64,000 nt of DNA from Tetranychus cinnabarinus. Lineage: Eukaryota; Arthropoda; Arachnida; Trombidiformes; Tetranychidae. Both the position numbers and the translations under genes were made by a program. Every line of letters starts with the position of its first letter. The stretch's first letter is position 1. The notes under the pieces are model-generated. The model made no database searches, was not told the origin of the DNA, and saw only the letters and a program-made list of their open reading frames with translations. Below are positions 53,501-63,331 of this stretch, piece by piece. The DNA is taken from positions 17,856,001-17,920,000 of the forward strand of contig WHVY01000001.1 in the NCBI GenBank assembly GCA_022266195.1, in the 5' to 3' direction.

Positions 53501-56500
53501 CTATTGTCAATAATAGATGATAAAAATATAAATTGACTCTTCAACTCAAACTAATCAAGTTAACCTAGAAAATAATATTAAATTGAATTTTAAGTAAATT
53601 GTTTCAGAATAACCTATTTTTCCAATCAAATAGATTTTAATCCGACAATCGTTTAGCTGTAAAATTAGCTGTGATTTAAAATCAAGTTGCAGACAACCAA
53701 CTACAAAAAGAGGAACCAATTTTTCATATTTTGTGCAATTCAATAAATCAAAATATTTTGATCATTTAATCTTGATTAATCTGGTAAAATTTTTCATCAT
53801 TCAAGAGTTTAACATTTTTTATTGATGTCTCATTGTTAGAACAATAATCCAAGTGAACATTTTTTTTTCCAAATCAATGGTTATTTGACAATTGTCTTGT
53901 CAACATCTTTGCCGTTGCTATTTTTGTTCATTATTAAAGGTATCATTCATTTGTTCAATCAACGGTTCTTGTGATTTCATACTCAGAGTGGTTTCCTATC
54001 TTATTTTTATATCACTATTTGTCTTTTTGTACTGAATCATCATAACTCTTATTGAACTTGAAATAATATGTCATGATCATTACTAAATCTTTATCATTGA
54101 ATCAAACATTCATCTCATTCAATTTATTTGCTTTTTCTCTTTCTTCTAGTTCCATTTGCAATTGATCCATTGAATGGTATTGTCAACGTTTCAAGACCTT
54201 TGGATATCTCTGAAAATGTACAATATTCACTGACTGTTGAAGTATTTGATGGACTCTGGAAAGGAATGGTTAGTTTGATGATTGATTGAAGATTAAATTT
54301 CAACCAGTTATTACAAGTGAAAGCCTTTTGGTCAACTGGTAAAAAAAGGACAACAGCAAATTGCCAATGAAACAATGAAATTGAAAGCAAGCAAAAAGAC
54401 AAACCATTTTCCAGTTTTCATTTTTTGGACAATTTCAATTTTCAACTTGTTTACGTTGCTAAATCATATCCACCATCATAAGCTTTGTTTTTAAAAACAA
54501 TAACAAGGTTATTTCAGGGAAACAGGGAACAAGAAATCTACAGATTGAAATAAATAATGTGATAATCACCAAATCTGCCAGCTTAGAATCAAGAAATCCT
54601 TGAGGTCAGACTTAGACAAACTTAGGTTATCATTCTTAGTGAAGGTTAAATTTGATGGCGAAACAAAAACATTGAAATTAATCATTATGTTTACATGTCC
54701 AGCTTGTCAAATATGATCATGAAAATGGCGTAAACAGAAAGTAGATTATGACTGACCAAATATACAGATCGATAGATGATTTTCAAATTACTTTCAATTT
54801 ATTAACCATAAATGTGATCATTTCTTGTTAACCAGATTCAACTCTGTTTATTTTCTTGATTGTCATTCATTCAAATTGCATAATTAACTTCTGATTGAAG
54901 CTAAAGTCTGTTGGTTCACTAAATTGTTGATGCAGAATGGTCAGCAACTTGTAATAACCACAATTGTTTTACCTTTTTCTTACAATTGTTTGAGTTGACA
55001 AAAATTTCTAACCTTTTGTTTATCTTTGTATTTCAGACAAATTTGAAAATTTATGTTCGAGAAGCTGAAGAACGTGATCCTCGATTTGACCAAATTCACT
55101 ATCGATTTGCTGTTCCTGAAAACATGGCTGGTATTTTGGTTGGTAGAGTTGAACTGAAGCCTCGTAAATTACGAATTAATGCTTTAATGAAATACACAAT
55201 TGTCAATACAGAGATGCGAAGTTTATTCAATATAACTTCTGTAAGTTGGAAACACTTTCACCATAAATTTAATCGTCAACTGCCATTAACTAACCTTTTT
55301 TTTGTATTTGTAGGACGGTGAAATTTACACCAAAAGAGGACTTGACCGGGAAAAGAAGAGCAAATATGTTTTCACTGTAATGTTGGAAGAGAAAAGGCCA
55401 ACAACTAAAATTGTAAGAATTGTTATTTTCTTGATCAAATTGATTGTTAATTTAATCATTTTGCTTTCCTTTTCTCTCTCTCTATGATTAGACCGTCAGT
55501 GAAGTTATGGTAGATGTTTTGGATGTCAATGATGAGATACCAACTTTCACCCAAACCTACAAGGGAACAATCAAGGAAAACTCTGCTCCTGGAACCCAAG
55601 TAATTATTGGTCCACCAACAATTCAAGCAGTTGATCATGATTCGGGCAACAATTCAATTGTCCATTACAGTTTGACTGGAGAAGGTCAAGAATTGTTTAC
55701 CATTTTAGATTCAGGAGCAGTCTTGTTTACACCTAAAGAGATGAACCAAATTTTAGACAGAGAAACCAAAGCAAAATATGAATTGAAATTAACTGCAACC
55801 GACAATGGAAATCTCAGTTCAACAACCCAATTAACCATTGAGATTGAAGATGAAAATGACAATCCACCAGTATTTCAACATGGGCCACTATTTGTATTGC
55901 TTCCTGAAATTGCCAAACCAGGGTCAAAAGTGGTCCAAGTAAAGGCTACCGATATCGATGAGAAAGGTCCCAATTCAAGGATTCAGTATTACATTACAGC
56001 CGGTGGTAAAGGTGACATACGTATTGACCGTTTAACCGGTGAAATATTTGTTGTTGGTACACTTAAACCAGATTCAGTTTATTATTTAAATGTTTCAGCC
56101 GTTGATGGAGCTGGATTGGCTTCAAAGACCAATATAAATGTAACTGTTGTCGATGTAAATGATCACAAGCCAACATTTGATCAATCATTTTACCAGTTTG
56201 AAGTGTTGGAAGGTAATTACACCAAAGAGAAACTTCGTCTTGGCGTTTTCCGAGCTCGCGATGAAGATACTGGACGCAATGGAATCGTTGAATACACAAT
56301 GTCCAATAATGTTGGCATTGGTAAGTGGCGGCTTTTGTTTCCCATCCGAATAATGAATTTGCAAAACATAAGTCAATAGGCCTAACCAGTTTCAACCCAC
56401 AAGCTCATATTGACCAGATTATCTCCGAAAAAGATTTAATATTCATAAGCTAAGAGATCAGCTAGGAACTGAAAACTGGTCATTTGAATGTTGGGTATTG

Positions 56501-59500
56501 TCTTTGTTTGAAAATTATCCATTTTAGGTTGAAAGATGATATTTTTTGTCAAATGCATTCTTGTTTCTCCTTTAAATTGATTGTCTGACAATTTTATCCA
56601 GCTCATAACTTATGTAAGTGAAAAGGGATTTTCAGGAAAAAAACATGAATCAAGAGAAAGAGAACAAGGTTAAGAATTTGAATAGAAATTTAATTTACAA
56701 TTGATAGTGATCTGTTGATCATCAACAGAATCATTTATTATTCATATTTAATGTACATTATGATGGATAGAGAGTGATTTTTTATAGACAAGACAACTTT
56801 ACGATTACCAGATTTTGTATTGTCAAAACAGTAAATTGGTCAAATGTGAAGTGTCTCTTTAGGTCACCAAAATAATCACAATAGTAAATATAAAAGTGAT
56901 CAAAATCATCTTTCGATAATCATTATCATCATTGATATTCTGGTCAAGGACTAACATGGTACATCTTGCCGTTGTTAAAGGCCTTTTCATTTGCCTATTG
57001 AAGGCACAATTGTTGGCTGATGATAATCATCTCCATTAAATAAGTGATTGTTAATGATTACAACTTGAGACTTAAATGTCATTAATGACGATTCTTGGTG
57101 TGAAGTTGATAAATTGCTTTACTGTCGCAAGATAAATTGTTAATATACATACTTTATATCCATGTATGTTTAAGTCATCAACTATTTTGGTTAAAATTGA
57201 TGATATGGAGACACAATTACTTAATCATTAAGCTTTTCCCAGAAACAGACTAACATGAAAATCTTAATCCATTATTACATGTTGATTTGAACAGTAAACC
57301 ATTGGTTTAATGGTTAATCAGTCAACAAATTATTTTCCCATTTTATTCATTTTCATTATTCCTTGTTATATCCTCATTGATTGAGTCAACCCTTTCGCAT
57401 TTATTTACTTTTTTTATTTCTTGCCATTCATTATTTTCCAATAATTAGTTGAATAATGATATAAAATGTTCAACACAATTTATCAATGTTCATTGTTAAC
57501 CCAACAACAATGATTATACATTGACTTGTCAACTCAACAATTACATAGACAAGCTCATAACACGATAACCTGTCACTGAGTTAACCACATCGCTCTCACC
57601 TCTACAACAACCAAGTTAATTAAAAGGTCTGAATGTGTCCATCTTTATTAGCCACAACAATGATGACTATGTATTAATAAATCAGGATTAACCCAGTAAT
57701 CTAAATCATAGACATTTCTAGGTGAATTTGCGGTCACCATAACCTCAACCATGAAGTTAAACTCAAGTTGATAAAACATAATAGTCAACAATAATTCATT
57801 TTAAACACAAGCAAAGATTTAAAGTTCAATAAATCATCAGATTTTGCATTCTCACATGAAATAGATCCAAGTCAACCTAAAATGTAACTTTGCTTTCAAT
57901 CTCAATCCAATATTTCAAGAGTTGACCAGATTCATAGGTTAAACCGAGAGTTGAATTTGATTGAATCAAAGGCAAATATTTACAGAAACTAAGAAACTCT
58001 GATTTTAAGATAATTTGATTGCAATTGAAAATTTTCATTCAAATTATCCAAGAAAATGAAATAAAAATGAAAGCGAAAACTTGATTTATTAAAAATATCT
58101 TAATTAGCTGGCAATAATAATCTAAAGCCTTTAACCTGAATGTTTATACAACTGTACAGACATGATGAACATTTGTCAGGTTGATGAGGTTTCTCCATGA
58201 TCTGTTACATTTAAACATCAATTATTTCATTTAGCTCTCAATATTCATGATAATATTTATCATTCACCAGAACCTTTTATTGGCCGAAAAAATTGAATCC
58301 ACTCATTTGTCCAGCATTACCATCAGCAAACCATTTACATAATGAATTCAAATGACATGTTTATCTGTTTAAATTGGCCGTGTTTTTGTTCCCCGACAAT
58401 AGTTCAATATACAAGCAAAATCAACCAGAAAATGAGGTCATGAAGAAAAAGAATTGAATCAAGAAATCTGTCATCTGATGTCGCATGAAAATAATAAAGA
58501 TTATGATATTTTTTTCAAGTGAATAAGTTACTTGGTTAAACTGTCAGATTGTCCTTTTTTCATTGAACATTGAACATTTTTCCTGATTCACTTTTCCCTT
58601 CTAAATTCAATTCTTCCAATGAATGAGGTTAATTATCGATCATTGAAATCTGAACACTTTTAAAGAATTGCTTTAAACTGTAATTTATCAATTTGAAACC
58701 TCAACTCACAATAAACTAATAATTTATTCACTTCTAGTTGATGTTAAGCAAAATATGGCAAACTCTTGCCTTTGTCTCATCTTTGGATGTTAATCAAGTT
58801 ATAAAGTATTCGGTGTAATTCCGTATACAAAAGTGATGTGTAAAGATATGAGAACGGAAATTTGGGTGAAAAAAAGAGGATGATGATGAAGAGAAATGAG
58901 AAATTGTCAGTTTTGCCTTTTTTTCTCTCTTCTACTCATTTCGTTTATAATTCAGATTGAACATGAGTTACAACTTTAGTTGATAAAGATGTTGAGCAAA
59001 AAAGGTTATTGATATTATTATACCAGAGCGTAAATTGTAACTTGTACTTGCACCAAAATTGTCATCAAAAGATGAAGAGAAAAGTTCTGTCATCTGTTGT
59101 TGCCTTTTACTTTTCATTTTTCATCTTTTAATACAATTTCACGTTCCAAGAGATTTATCATCTGTTCCTCCTTCAATAACCATGTAACTTCACCCAAGTG
59201 AAAGGATAAATTAAACATCATTAGAATTGTGATTTTTAAAGAAATTCAGCTTCAGACTGACCTCAGTTTTACCTCTGCAAATGCCAATAACCAAGTCTCA
59301 ACATCTCAACCAACTCAACATTTTCATAATTTATTCACTCATTTATTCCCTTATTTATTCACTGATTTATCATTCCTTTAATCATTTATTTAACCATTGA
59401 TATTATTACATTTTACTCATTAAATGTTAACATTTTTAGTTTCAAACATTTTCTGGTTTCTCTTGACTAAAATTGATTAGCAATTTTTTGCTCATTTTTC

Positions 59501-62500
59501 TCAGAAAAGGCGAGAAAAAAGTTGTTCATTTTTGGGTGAAAAATTGATAAAGTGTAATATTCTTATCCTTTTGTTCATGAATAGGTGAGTGATCTCATAA
59601 GAAGCGATGATAATGTTCATTTCATTGACTCTTTTTGAGAAGCTGCAAAAAAAAGTGTTGCAAATATTATCATGTGATTCAATCATAATCGTTAAGATGT
59701 AATTGATGATAAAACAATGTTTAACATTGTTTTCCTTTTTTCAGTTATTTTCCTTTTCTCCATCGGAATCATCATCATTAACACAATGTATAATATCTCA
59801 TCGATGAACATTGAAACAAAGCAAAATGATGATTCCTATCACCAAGCTCATCATTAACCCATCACAACCCTAGTCCAAGATGATGGTTATTCATTTACAT
59901 TTGCAAACCCTTTTTATGTTTCAATCTTAATAAGCAAAAGTAAACCCAACAATTGAAGTTTATCCAAAAGGCAAACATTGAAACACTTTACCCTTTACCA
60001 TTTTTCATCATCAACTATTCAATATGTTTTGTTCCCTTTACTTTTCACTTTACTTTTTCACAAATACAAAATAAATAATGAATCAAAGAGAAAAGCAAAA
60101 AAAAAGAAGAAGAAGAAGCAAAAATTTCGAGTTTCTCCAACCTCAATTTTATTATTCTATATCTTGATCAAGTTCATTGATCTTTTTTAATGCTAGCATT
60201 CAGTCCAATAATCATTTTCATCTAATTCAAGGTTACCTTTGGAAGACAAAAATAGGCTGAACTTGAATCTCTTGATGCATAATATGGTGTCTTCAGAATG
60301 CACTGAGAAAGGGAAAGAAAAATCTTTTACCGGTTCCTTGTAAGGCAAGAAGACATTGACTGTAAAATGCAATTTATCTTTATAAGATTGTCTTAAACAT
60401 TTTCACTCCCACTCTTCTCCCCTCCCTGTGACTGTACATTCACTCCCAGTAACATGCACTAAACAAACAACAAAAGCTTGGCCTTTACTGTTGTTCCCAT
60501 CTTGTTGCTCATCTAATATCATATAATCATGTTCTATCTCAATACAATTTATCATGAGACGAAACAATGAATGCTCTAGGGAAACTGAAGAAATGCCAAA
60601 TTTAAGAAGGAAAATGTGAAAACATAAAAAAAAGGGAAAAATTATTTTTCTCGCCTTTTTTCTATATTCTCATATTAATATCAACTATTATCATTTAGCT
60701 ACCATTGTCCTTGCCTGTGTTTGCATCTTGAAACATGATGAATTGCTCTGTCCTGAACAGATATTAATATCTATAAATATAAAAGCAATGAAACCTCAAA
60801 ATCAATTTTGATTCATAAAAAAGTGTAACCAAGTGTAACAATGGACAAATCAAAAGCATTGAATTTCATTAATTCAACATTTTTTTGTCTCAAAATTTTC
60901 TCTCGAAATGTTATCTCATCTCGTTTTGCCATGAAAAGGTATCGACTGAGAAAAGAAAAGATGAAATTCAATTTAAGGTCAAACCAAAGCTTCTTTAATC
61001 GTATTTTGTCATTTAATGAACATCTCAATGTAAACTTAAATAGATTAACCTTTCCTTTTCAAAGTTTAACCTTTTTTCAAATTCTGTTGGTTATCTGATT
61101 CTTGAAATGATTTCTCTAATTCACTTTATCCTGTGTTGATGTACTTTTCAATTGAATCTGTTTCTCTTTACCTTTTCATGATTTTCCTCTTTTCTCAACA
61201 AAATTTTTCTATTCAAACCTTCGTTATAAAGACAAAGACAAGACAAAGTTTCATCAACAAAAATCAATGTTTTGTTGAATATTTCATTAACAGAGTCAAC
61301 AGAACTTTTGCAAATTCAAAACAATTTACTCTTTTCAATATTGTCTTTTAATAAACAAATTTATCATTCTGTTCAATTCTTTATTCAGACTTTCCTTTCA
61401 CCATTGATATTCATACTGGCGAACTGTTTGCCAATGGTAAAATTGATCGAGAACAAAGGGAAACTTACAATTTCGCTGTTACAGTAAGTGTTAACATTAG
61501 CTATTAAGATCGTTGGAAATGATTTATTTTATTGTTTTACTTTTTCTTTACTTCAGGCTCTAGATTATGGTGAACCATCGCACAATTCAAGTGTTGAGGT
61601 TACAATTAAAGTGAAAGACATTAACGATGAACGACCTCGTTTCTTTACCGATCCCTACTTGGCCCATGTTCCTGAAAACTTAGATCCTGGTTACAAGGTT
61701 TGTTTGCTTTCAATGGCCAATAATTGCCATTTTTAACCCATTTTTATTTACTTTTAAATAGGTGACTCAAATTGCTGCTTATGATCCAGATCTTGGTGAA
61801 AATGGTCAAGTCTTTTATAAATTGGGTGAAGGACATGATAATAAATTTTATATCGACGGTAAAGGTTAGTATTAGTGGCCAATTTCAAGCTCATATCAAA
61901 GTCTAGTTGATCAACACAACCAGCCATTTCTTTCAATTTAAAAATGGTTATTTGGTCGATTGAAATTTCTGTTGATTATTTTTTCAATAAATTCAGCAAA
62001 ACAAAACAAAAAAATTTTAGAAACATTTGTATTCAGAAAAGTTGATTTCAAACGATTGAGCAAATGTTAACAAATGATATTAAAAATAGATTTACAGGTT
62101 TCATCAGAAAAGTGATGATTATTGAGTTAACTTTTAACCGAAATTGCTATTAAATTGTAGGAAATTTTGTTATACGAAATTCATAATTTCATGTAAATTC
62201 TCATCGATTCTGTAAAAAGGTTGAAAACCTCGATATTTTATGATATTAGTTGTAATTTATTTGCATTTCAATTGGTTTGATTTCAATGTTTTCATTCAAA
62301 GCAAAAGTTTCTTTGAGTTTTTTATTTTAATATTTCAATTTGTAAACATTTCTCAACATTTCAACTTGGATGAACAATTAGATGATTTTGTTGATTAATT
62401 AGAATCACTTTATCATTGATTGTGATTTGTTCAAGGTTTACTGTTGGTCAGGTTTCACCTCAGAAAGGGTTGAATTGGAAATGAAAATAATCTCAATTGA

Positions 62501-63331
62501 CAGGTCAATTATAGTTTTGATCAACATTACTTTGATATGAAATAATTTATAATATATTTGGCTTTCCTTCACGTAAATCATTTTATTTAACCAAATAATT
62601 ATTCTTCTTTTCTCTTCTTTCTTCTTCTTCTTCATCTTCATGATCGCTTACTCTTTACCTTTTCCACTCTGTTCTTGATCTTGTTGAACATTTTCATTCC
62701 TGGCTCATGATCTTCTGTATGCACAAACACACAATGATAAAAAACATGACCCAAAACTTGGCCAATGGTCACTTGATTCCATCCTGTTACTTGTCAAAAT
62801 TGTCAACCACAGACGGAACTGTTTGGACATTGGCTAAATTGGATTTCGAGGATAAACAATTTTACAATATTACGGTTGTTGCCTATGACAAGGGAAACCC
62901 ATCATTGAGTTCAACAGCCAAACTTTGGGTTACCGTAGCTGATACTCGTGATGCTGTTCCCGATTTCCCTAAAGCTATTTACACTCTTGAGGTGGCTGAA
63001 AATGCCAAAGTTGGTGACACTGTTTTTAATTTGAATGCTGGTGAAGGACCTTTCAAGTATAGTCTATTAAGTGAGTGGTCAGCTTATGTAACCCTGTCAT
63101 TTCAATGTCACTTTTCTCTATCCTTTTCTTCCCCTTCTTTCAACATTGTCTAATTTTCATTCCTTTTCTTTCCAATCATTAGATGCTAATCAAGTTGATA
63201 CATTTACCGTAGACGAATCAACGGGCCGAGTTAAATTGGCCAAACCATTGGACAGTGTTCAACGTAACCATTACAGTTTAATGGTTAAAGCTGAAGATGA
63301 CAGTGAACCTCCCAAGTTTGATACAGCAGAG
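14392..63331 (+). CDS. Giant multi-repeat cadherin, 22 exons visible, 3' end outside window
   Basis: Twenty-two exons join in consistent phase to 2925 codons: 14392-14509, 15312-15344, 18597-18662, 19907-20067, 20893-20949, 26755-26850, 27572-27667, 29209-29328, 30079-30210, 44301-44400, 44549-44658, 47194-52701, 52787-52967, 54150-54268, 55037-55240, 55314-55412, 55492-56320, 61389-61483, 61557-61697, 61762-61864, 62813-63070 and 63183-63331. The product is a secretory-pathway adhesion protein: a signal peptide, then 27 extracellular cadherin repeats counted from 26 DxNDNxPxF-type linkers. The DRE and DxD calcium motifs recur. The last repeat is cut by the window, and the membrane segment and cytoplasmic tail lie beyond it. 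Size suggests the Fat/Dachsous/CDH23 class. The N-terminal region (Cys-x-Phe-Tyr-Pro start, SLEDLVD block) recalls arthropod Cad89D, but I could not verify orthology. Confidence 0.9.
14510..15311 (+). other. Cadherin intron 1
   Basis: An 802-bp AT-rich intron. It holds the second copy of the 26-bp word (14555-14580) and a purine-rich block (15060-15200) whose open frames are low-complexity. Nothing else was recognised. Confidence 0.55.
15312..15344 (+). CDS. Cadherin exon 2: 33-bp microexon
   Basis: TTGATTCAG precedes and GTAAAT follows a 33-base stretch that reads EVPYRNVIQNP in phase 1-1. Skipping it would keep the frame, so it is a candidate alternative exon. It is supported only by splice sites and phase, since 11 residues are too few for homology. 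Confidence 0.55.
16018..16023 (-). terminator. Possible poly(A) signal of the MFSD4-like gene
   Basis: The plus-strand TTTATT is AATAAA on the coding strand, about 100 bases past the transporter stop codon. Confidence 0.35.
16121..17685 (-). CDS. MFSD4/NaGLT1-like major facilitator transporter, complete, 4 exons, nested in a cadherin intron
   Basis: Exons 17685-17478, 17393-17235, 17171-16752 and 16671-16121 join in phase (1, 1, 1) to 445 residues. The protein has many hydrophobic segments in an MFS layout. The first helix region MGLGACCTLLGSSLLDL and the following SIGYLIGG plus GRWLG match the MFSD4A/MFSD4B (sodium-dependent glucose transporter 1) family. SQGIFDI and HGSFGIGSLLTPL match later blocks, and SELHMSKQTGA lies before the C-terminal bundle. 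A charged Ser/Asn/Asp-rich loop (about 203-220) divides the two halves, and a basic tail ends the protein. Vertebrate members are about 510 aa, so this is somewhat short. It probably moves a small solute, perhaps a sugar, across a membrane; the substrate cannot be read from sequence. The whole gene lies on the opposite strand inside cadherin intron 2, so it must have its own promoter. Confidence 0.87.
18597..20949 (+). CDS. Cadherin exons 3-5: first cadherin repeat
   Basis: Exons 18597-18662, 19907-20067 and 20893-20949 encode the mature N-terminal region and most of EC1. A conserved Cys opens the repeat (CKFYPIG), followed by a short VAENLEVG strand. A SLEDLVD segment leads into strands ending KLTCRG. 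The two cysteines (CKFYP, LTCRG) could pair. EC1 ends in exon 6. The pattern is an atypical first repeat, as in large protocadherins. Confidence 0.85.
18663..19906 (+). other. Cadherin intron 3
   Basis: A 1.24-kb AT-rich intron with no recognised gene, RNA or repeat. Confidence 0.5.
20068..20892 (+). other. Cadherin intron 4
   Basis: An 825-bp intron whose centre is the 211-bp inverted-repeat element listed separately. The rest is AT-rich and unremarkable. Confidence 0.6.
20284..20494. mobile_element. TA-flanked MITE with roughly 30-bp terminal inverted repeats
   Basis: The left end CAGTAGTGGTTAGGGTTAAG and the right end CTTAACCCTAACCACTACTG are exact inverses, and pairing continues through GTTAACAAA (about 29 bp). 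A TA dinucleotide flanks both sides, as expected for a target-site duplication of the Tc1/mariner/pogo superfamily. The inner flanks also pair imperfectly (GTCGCCATCT at 20342-20351 with AGATGGCGAC at 20439-20448). There is no ORF. The element is 211 bp, a typical MITE size. Confidence 0.9.
23978..24116. repeat. Hairpin-forming inverted repeat, about 55-bp arms
   Basis: The left arm (about 23978-24031) and right arm (about 24063-24116) are near-perfect inverses, sharing ACCGTCTTTTCACCGTATTG and CCACCATATTGTCC. The loop is about 30 bp. Next to the left arm, ACCGTCTTTCC (23967-23977) is a partial extra copy of the arm end, showing local duplication. No target-site duplication is obvious. Confidence 0.85.
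24377..24390 (+). repeat. (GT)7 microsatellite
   Basis: Seven uninterrupted GT units in a cadherin intron. Confidence 0.8.
26755..30210 (+). CDS. Cadherin exons 6-9: EC1-EC2 linker to start of EC3
   Basis: Exons 26755-26850, 27572-27667, 29209-29328 and 30079-30210 are all phase 0 at both ends and 32-44 codons long. They hold the linker DVNDHAPEF, then EC2 with the DxDKP calcium motif, GNENNSFIL and LDYDHG. The next linker is DADDQNPVF, followed by the start of EC3 (VYKASVSE). The equal phases mean single exons could in principle be skipped without a frameshift. Confidence 0.92.
26851..27571 (+). other. Cadherin intron 6
   Basis: A 721-bp intron. A 75-codon open frame at 26907-27134 has no conserved motif and no fitting splice sites. 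Nothing else was seen. Confidence 0.5.
27668..29208 (+). other. Cadherin intron 7
   Basis: A 1.5-kb AT-rich intron. A 12-bp tandem repeat sits at 28859-28906. No coding exon was recognised. Confidence 0.55.
28859..28906 (+). repeat. 12-bp tandem repeat
   Basis: Three exact copies of CTGGTTCATTTT are followed by one diverged copy (GGGTTTCATTTT). Confidence 0.85.
29329..30078 (+). other. Cadherin intron 8
   Basis: A 750-bp AT-rich intron in which nothing was recognised. Confidence 0.5.
30211..44300 (+). other. Cadherin intron 9 (14.1 kb)
   Basis: The largest intron of the window splits EC3 between residues 293 and 294. Joining exon 9 directly to exon 10 gives a complete repeat, so no exon appears to be missing. 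It contains the foldback at 42271-42861, short ATG/GAT-rich stretches near 36478 and 43600, and otherwise AT-rich sequence with frequent TTAACC/GGTTAA words. No nested gene was recognised on either strand. Its length makes it a plausible home for enhancers. Confidence 0.7.
42271..42861. mobile_element. Young foldback element, about 230-bp arms, near-identical
   Basis: The left arm (42271-42499) and right arm (42632-42861) are inverse copies with only a handful of differences. They share ATACAGCATTTCTCGGTGAA at the outer ends and CAGCAAAATTTTTTTCAATT at the inner ends. The spacer is about 132 bp. Just outside, TTTTGTTAT near 42258 and ATAACAAAA near 42872 also pair, so the repeat once extended further. 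Within each arm a TTTAGTCA word recurs at short intervals. There is no ORF. High arm identity implies recent origin or ongoing arm conversion. Confidence 0.92.
44301..44658 (+). CDS. Cadherin exons 10-11: body of EC3
   Basis: Exons 44301-44400 and 44549-44658 are separated by a 148-bp intron. They carry AFDLDQGINARLRY (calcium-binding DxD) and GNEGGFFEM, then ELFLVREIDLE, where the usual LDRE is changed to IDLE. EC3 finishes in exon 12. Confidence 0.9.
44659..47193 (+). other. Cadherin intron 11
   Basis: A 2.5-kb AT-rich intron. Several open frames of 70-95 codons (45615-45830, 46022-46237, 46273-46772) show no domain, no conserved motif and no matching splice sites. I treat them as chance. 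Confidence 0.5.
47194..52701 (+). CDS. Cadherin exon 12: 5508-bp mega-exon with 16 full cadherin repeats
   Basis: One uninterrupted phase-0 exon encodes 1836 residues (about 364-2199 of the protein): the end of EC3, complete EC4-EC19 and most of EC20. Seventeen linkers are visible in order, from KDINDNSPEF to LDENDWTPTF. Canonical calcium motifs (xEx2, DRE, DxD, DxNDN) are kept in most repeats. Irregular linkers occur at KDINDELVVF, TNINEHSPKF, KEANDFPPVF, SNTQNHPPKF, RDSIEEPTPVF and SDANFRCPKF. Two Cys in EC18 (FRCPKF, HRCST) are rare free or paired cysteines. Many Asn-x-Ser/Thr sites suggest glycosylation. The acceptor CATCACAG and donor AGG-GTATGT are both consistent with the flanking phases. 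Confidence 0.95.
52787..54268 (+). CDS. Cadherin exons 13-14: end of EC20 and EC21
   Basis: Exons 52787-52967 and 54150-54268 carry the linker QDINDTPPKF, then EC21 with ATDPDSPTN and FAIDPLNG. In EC21 the LDRE position reads LDIS. Confidence 0.9.
52968..54149 (+). other. Cadherin intron 13
   Basis: A 1.2-kb AT-rich intron. Nothing was recognised apart from a small imperfect palindrome at 53502-53521 (ATCTATTGTCAATAATAGAT). Confidence 0.5.
54269..55036 (+). other. Cadherin intron 14
   Basis: A 768-bp AT-rich intron in which nothing was recognised. Confidence 0.5.
55037..56320 (+). CDS. Cadherin exons 15-17: EC22-EC25 (start)
   Basis: Exons 55037-55240, 55314-55412 and 55492-56320 are separated by short introns (73 and 79 bp). 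EC22 is atypical: its leading linker is REAEERDPRF and it lacks the DxD of a standard repeat, although GLDREKK remains. The linkers LDVNDEIPTF, EDENDNPPVF and VDVNDHKPTF then mark EC23-EC25, with canonical ILDRET and RDEDTGRNG motifs. Confidence 0.92.
56321..61388 (+). other. Cadherin intron 17 (5.1 kb)
   Basis: AT-rich intron with short purine runs (for example AAG units near 60105). No exon, RNA gene or transposon was recognised. Confidence 0.55.
61389..63331 (+). CDS. Cadherin exons 18-22: EC25 (end) to EC27 (partial)
   Basis: Exons 61389-61483, 61557-61697, 61762-61864, 62813-63070 and 63183-63331 join in phase. They contain FTIDIHTGELF, the DRE-containing KIDREQRETYNF, the linker KDINDERPRF, YDPDLGENG of EC26, a degenerate linker ADTRDAVPDF, and EC27 up to KFDTAE. 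The donor at 63332 (GTAAAG) leads out of the window. In EC27 the expected LDRE is LDSVQ. Confidence 0.9.
61865..62812 (+). other. Cadherin intron 20
   Basis: A 948-bp AT-rich intron with a pyrimidine-rich block (62600-62690). No exon was recognised. Confidence 0.5.
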
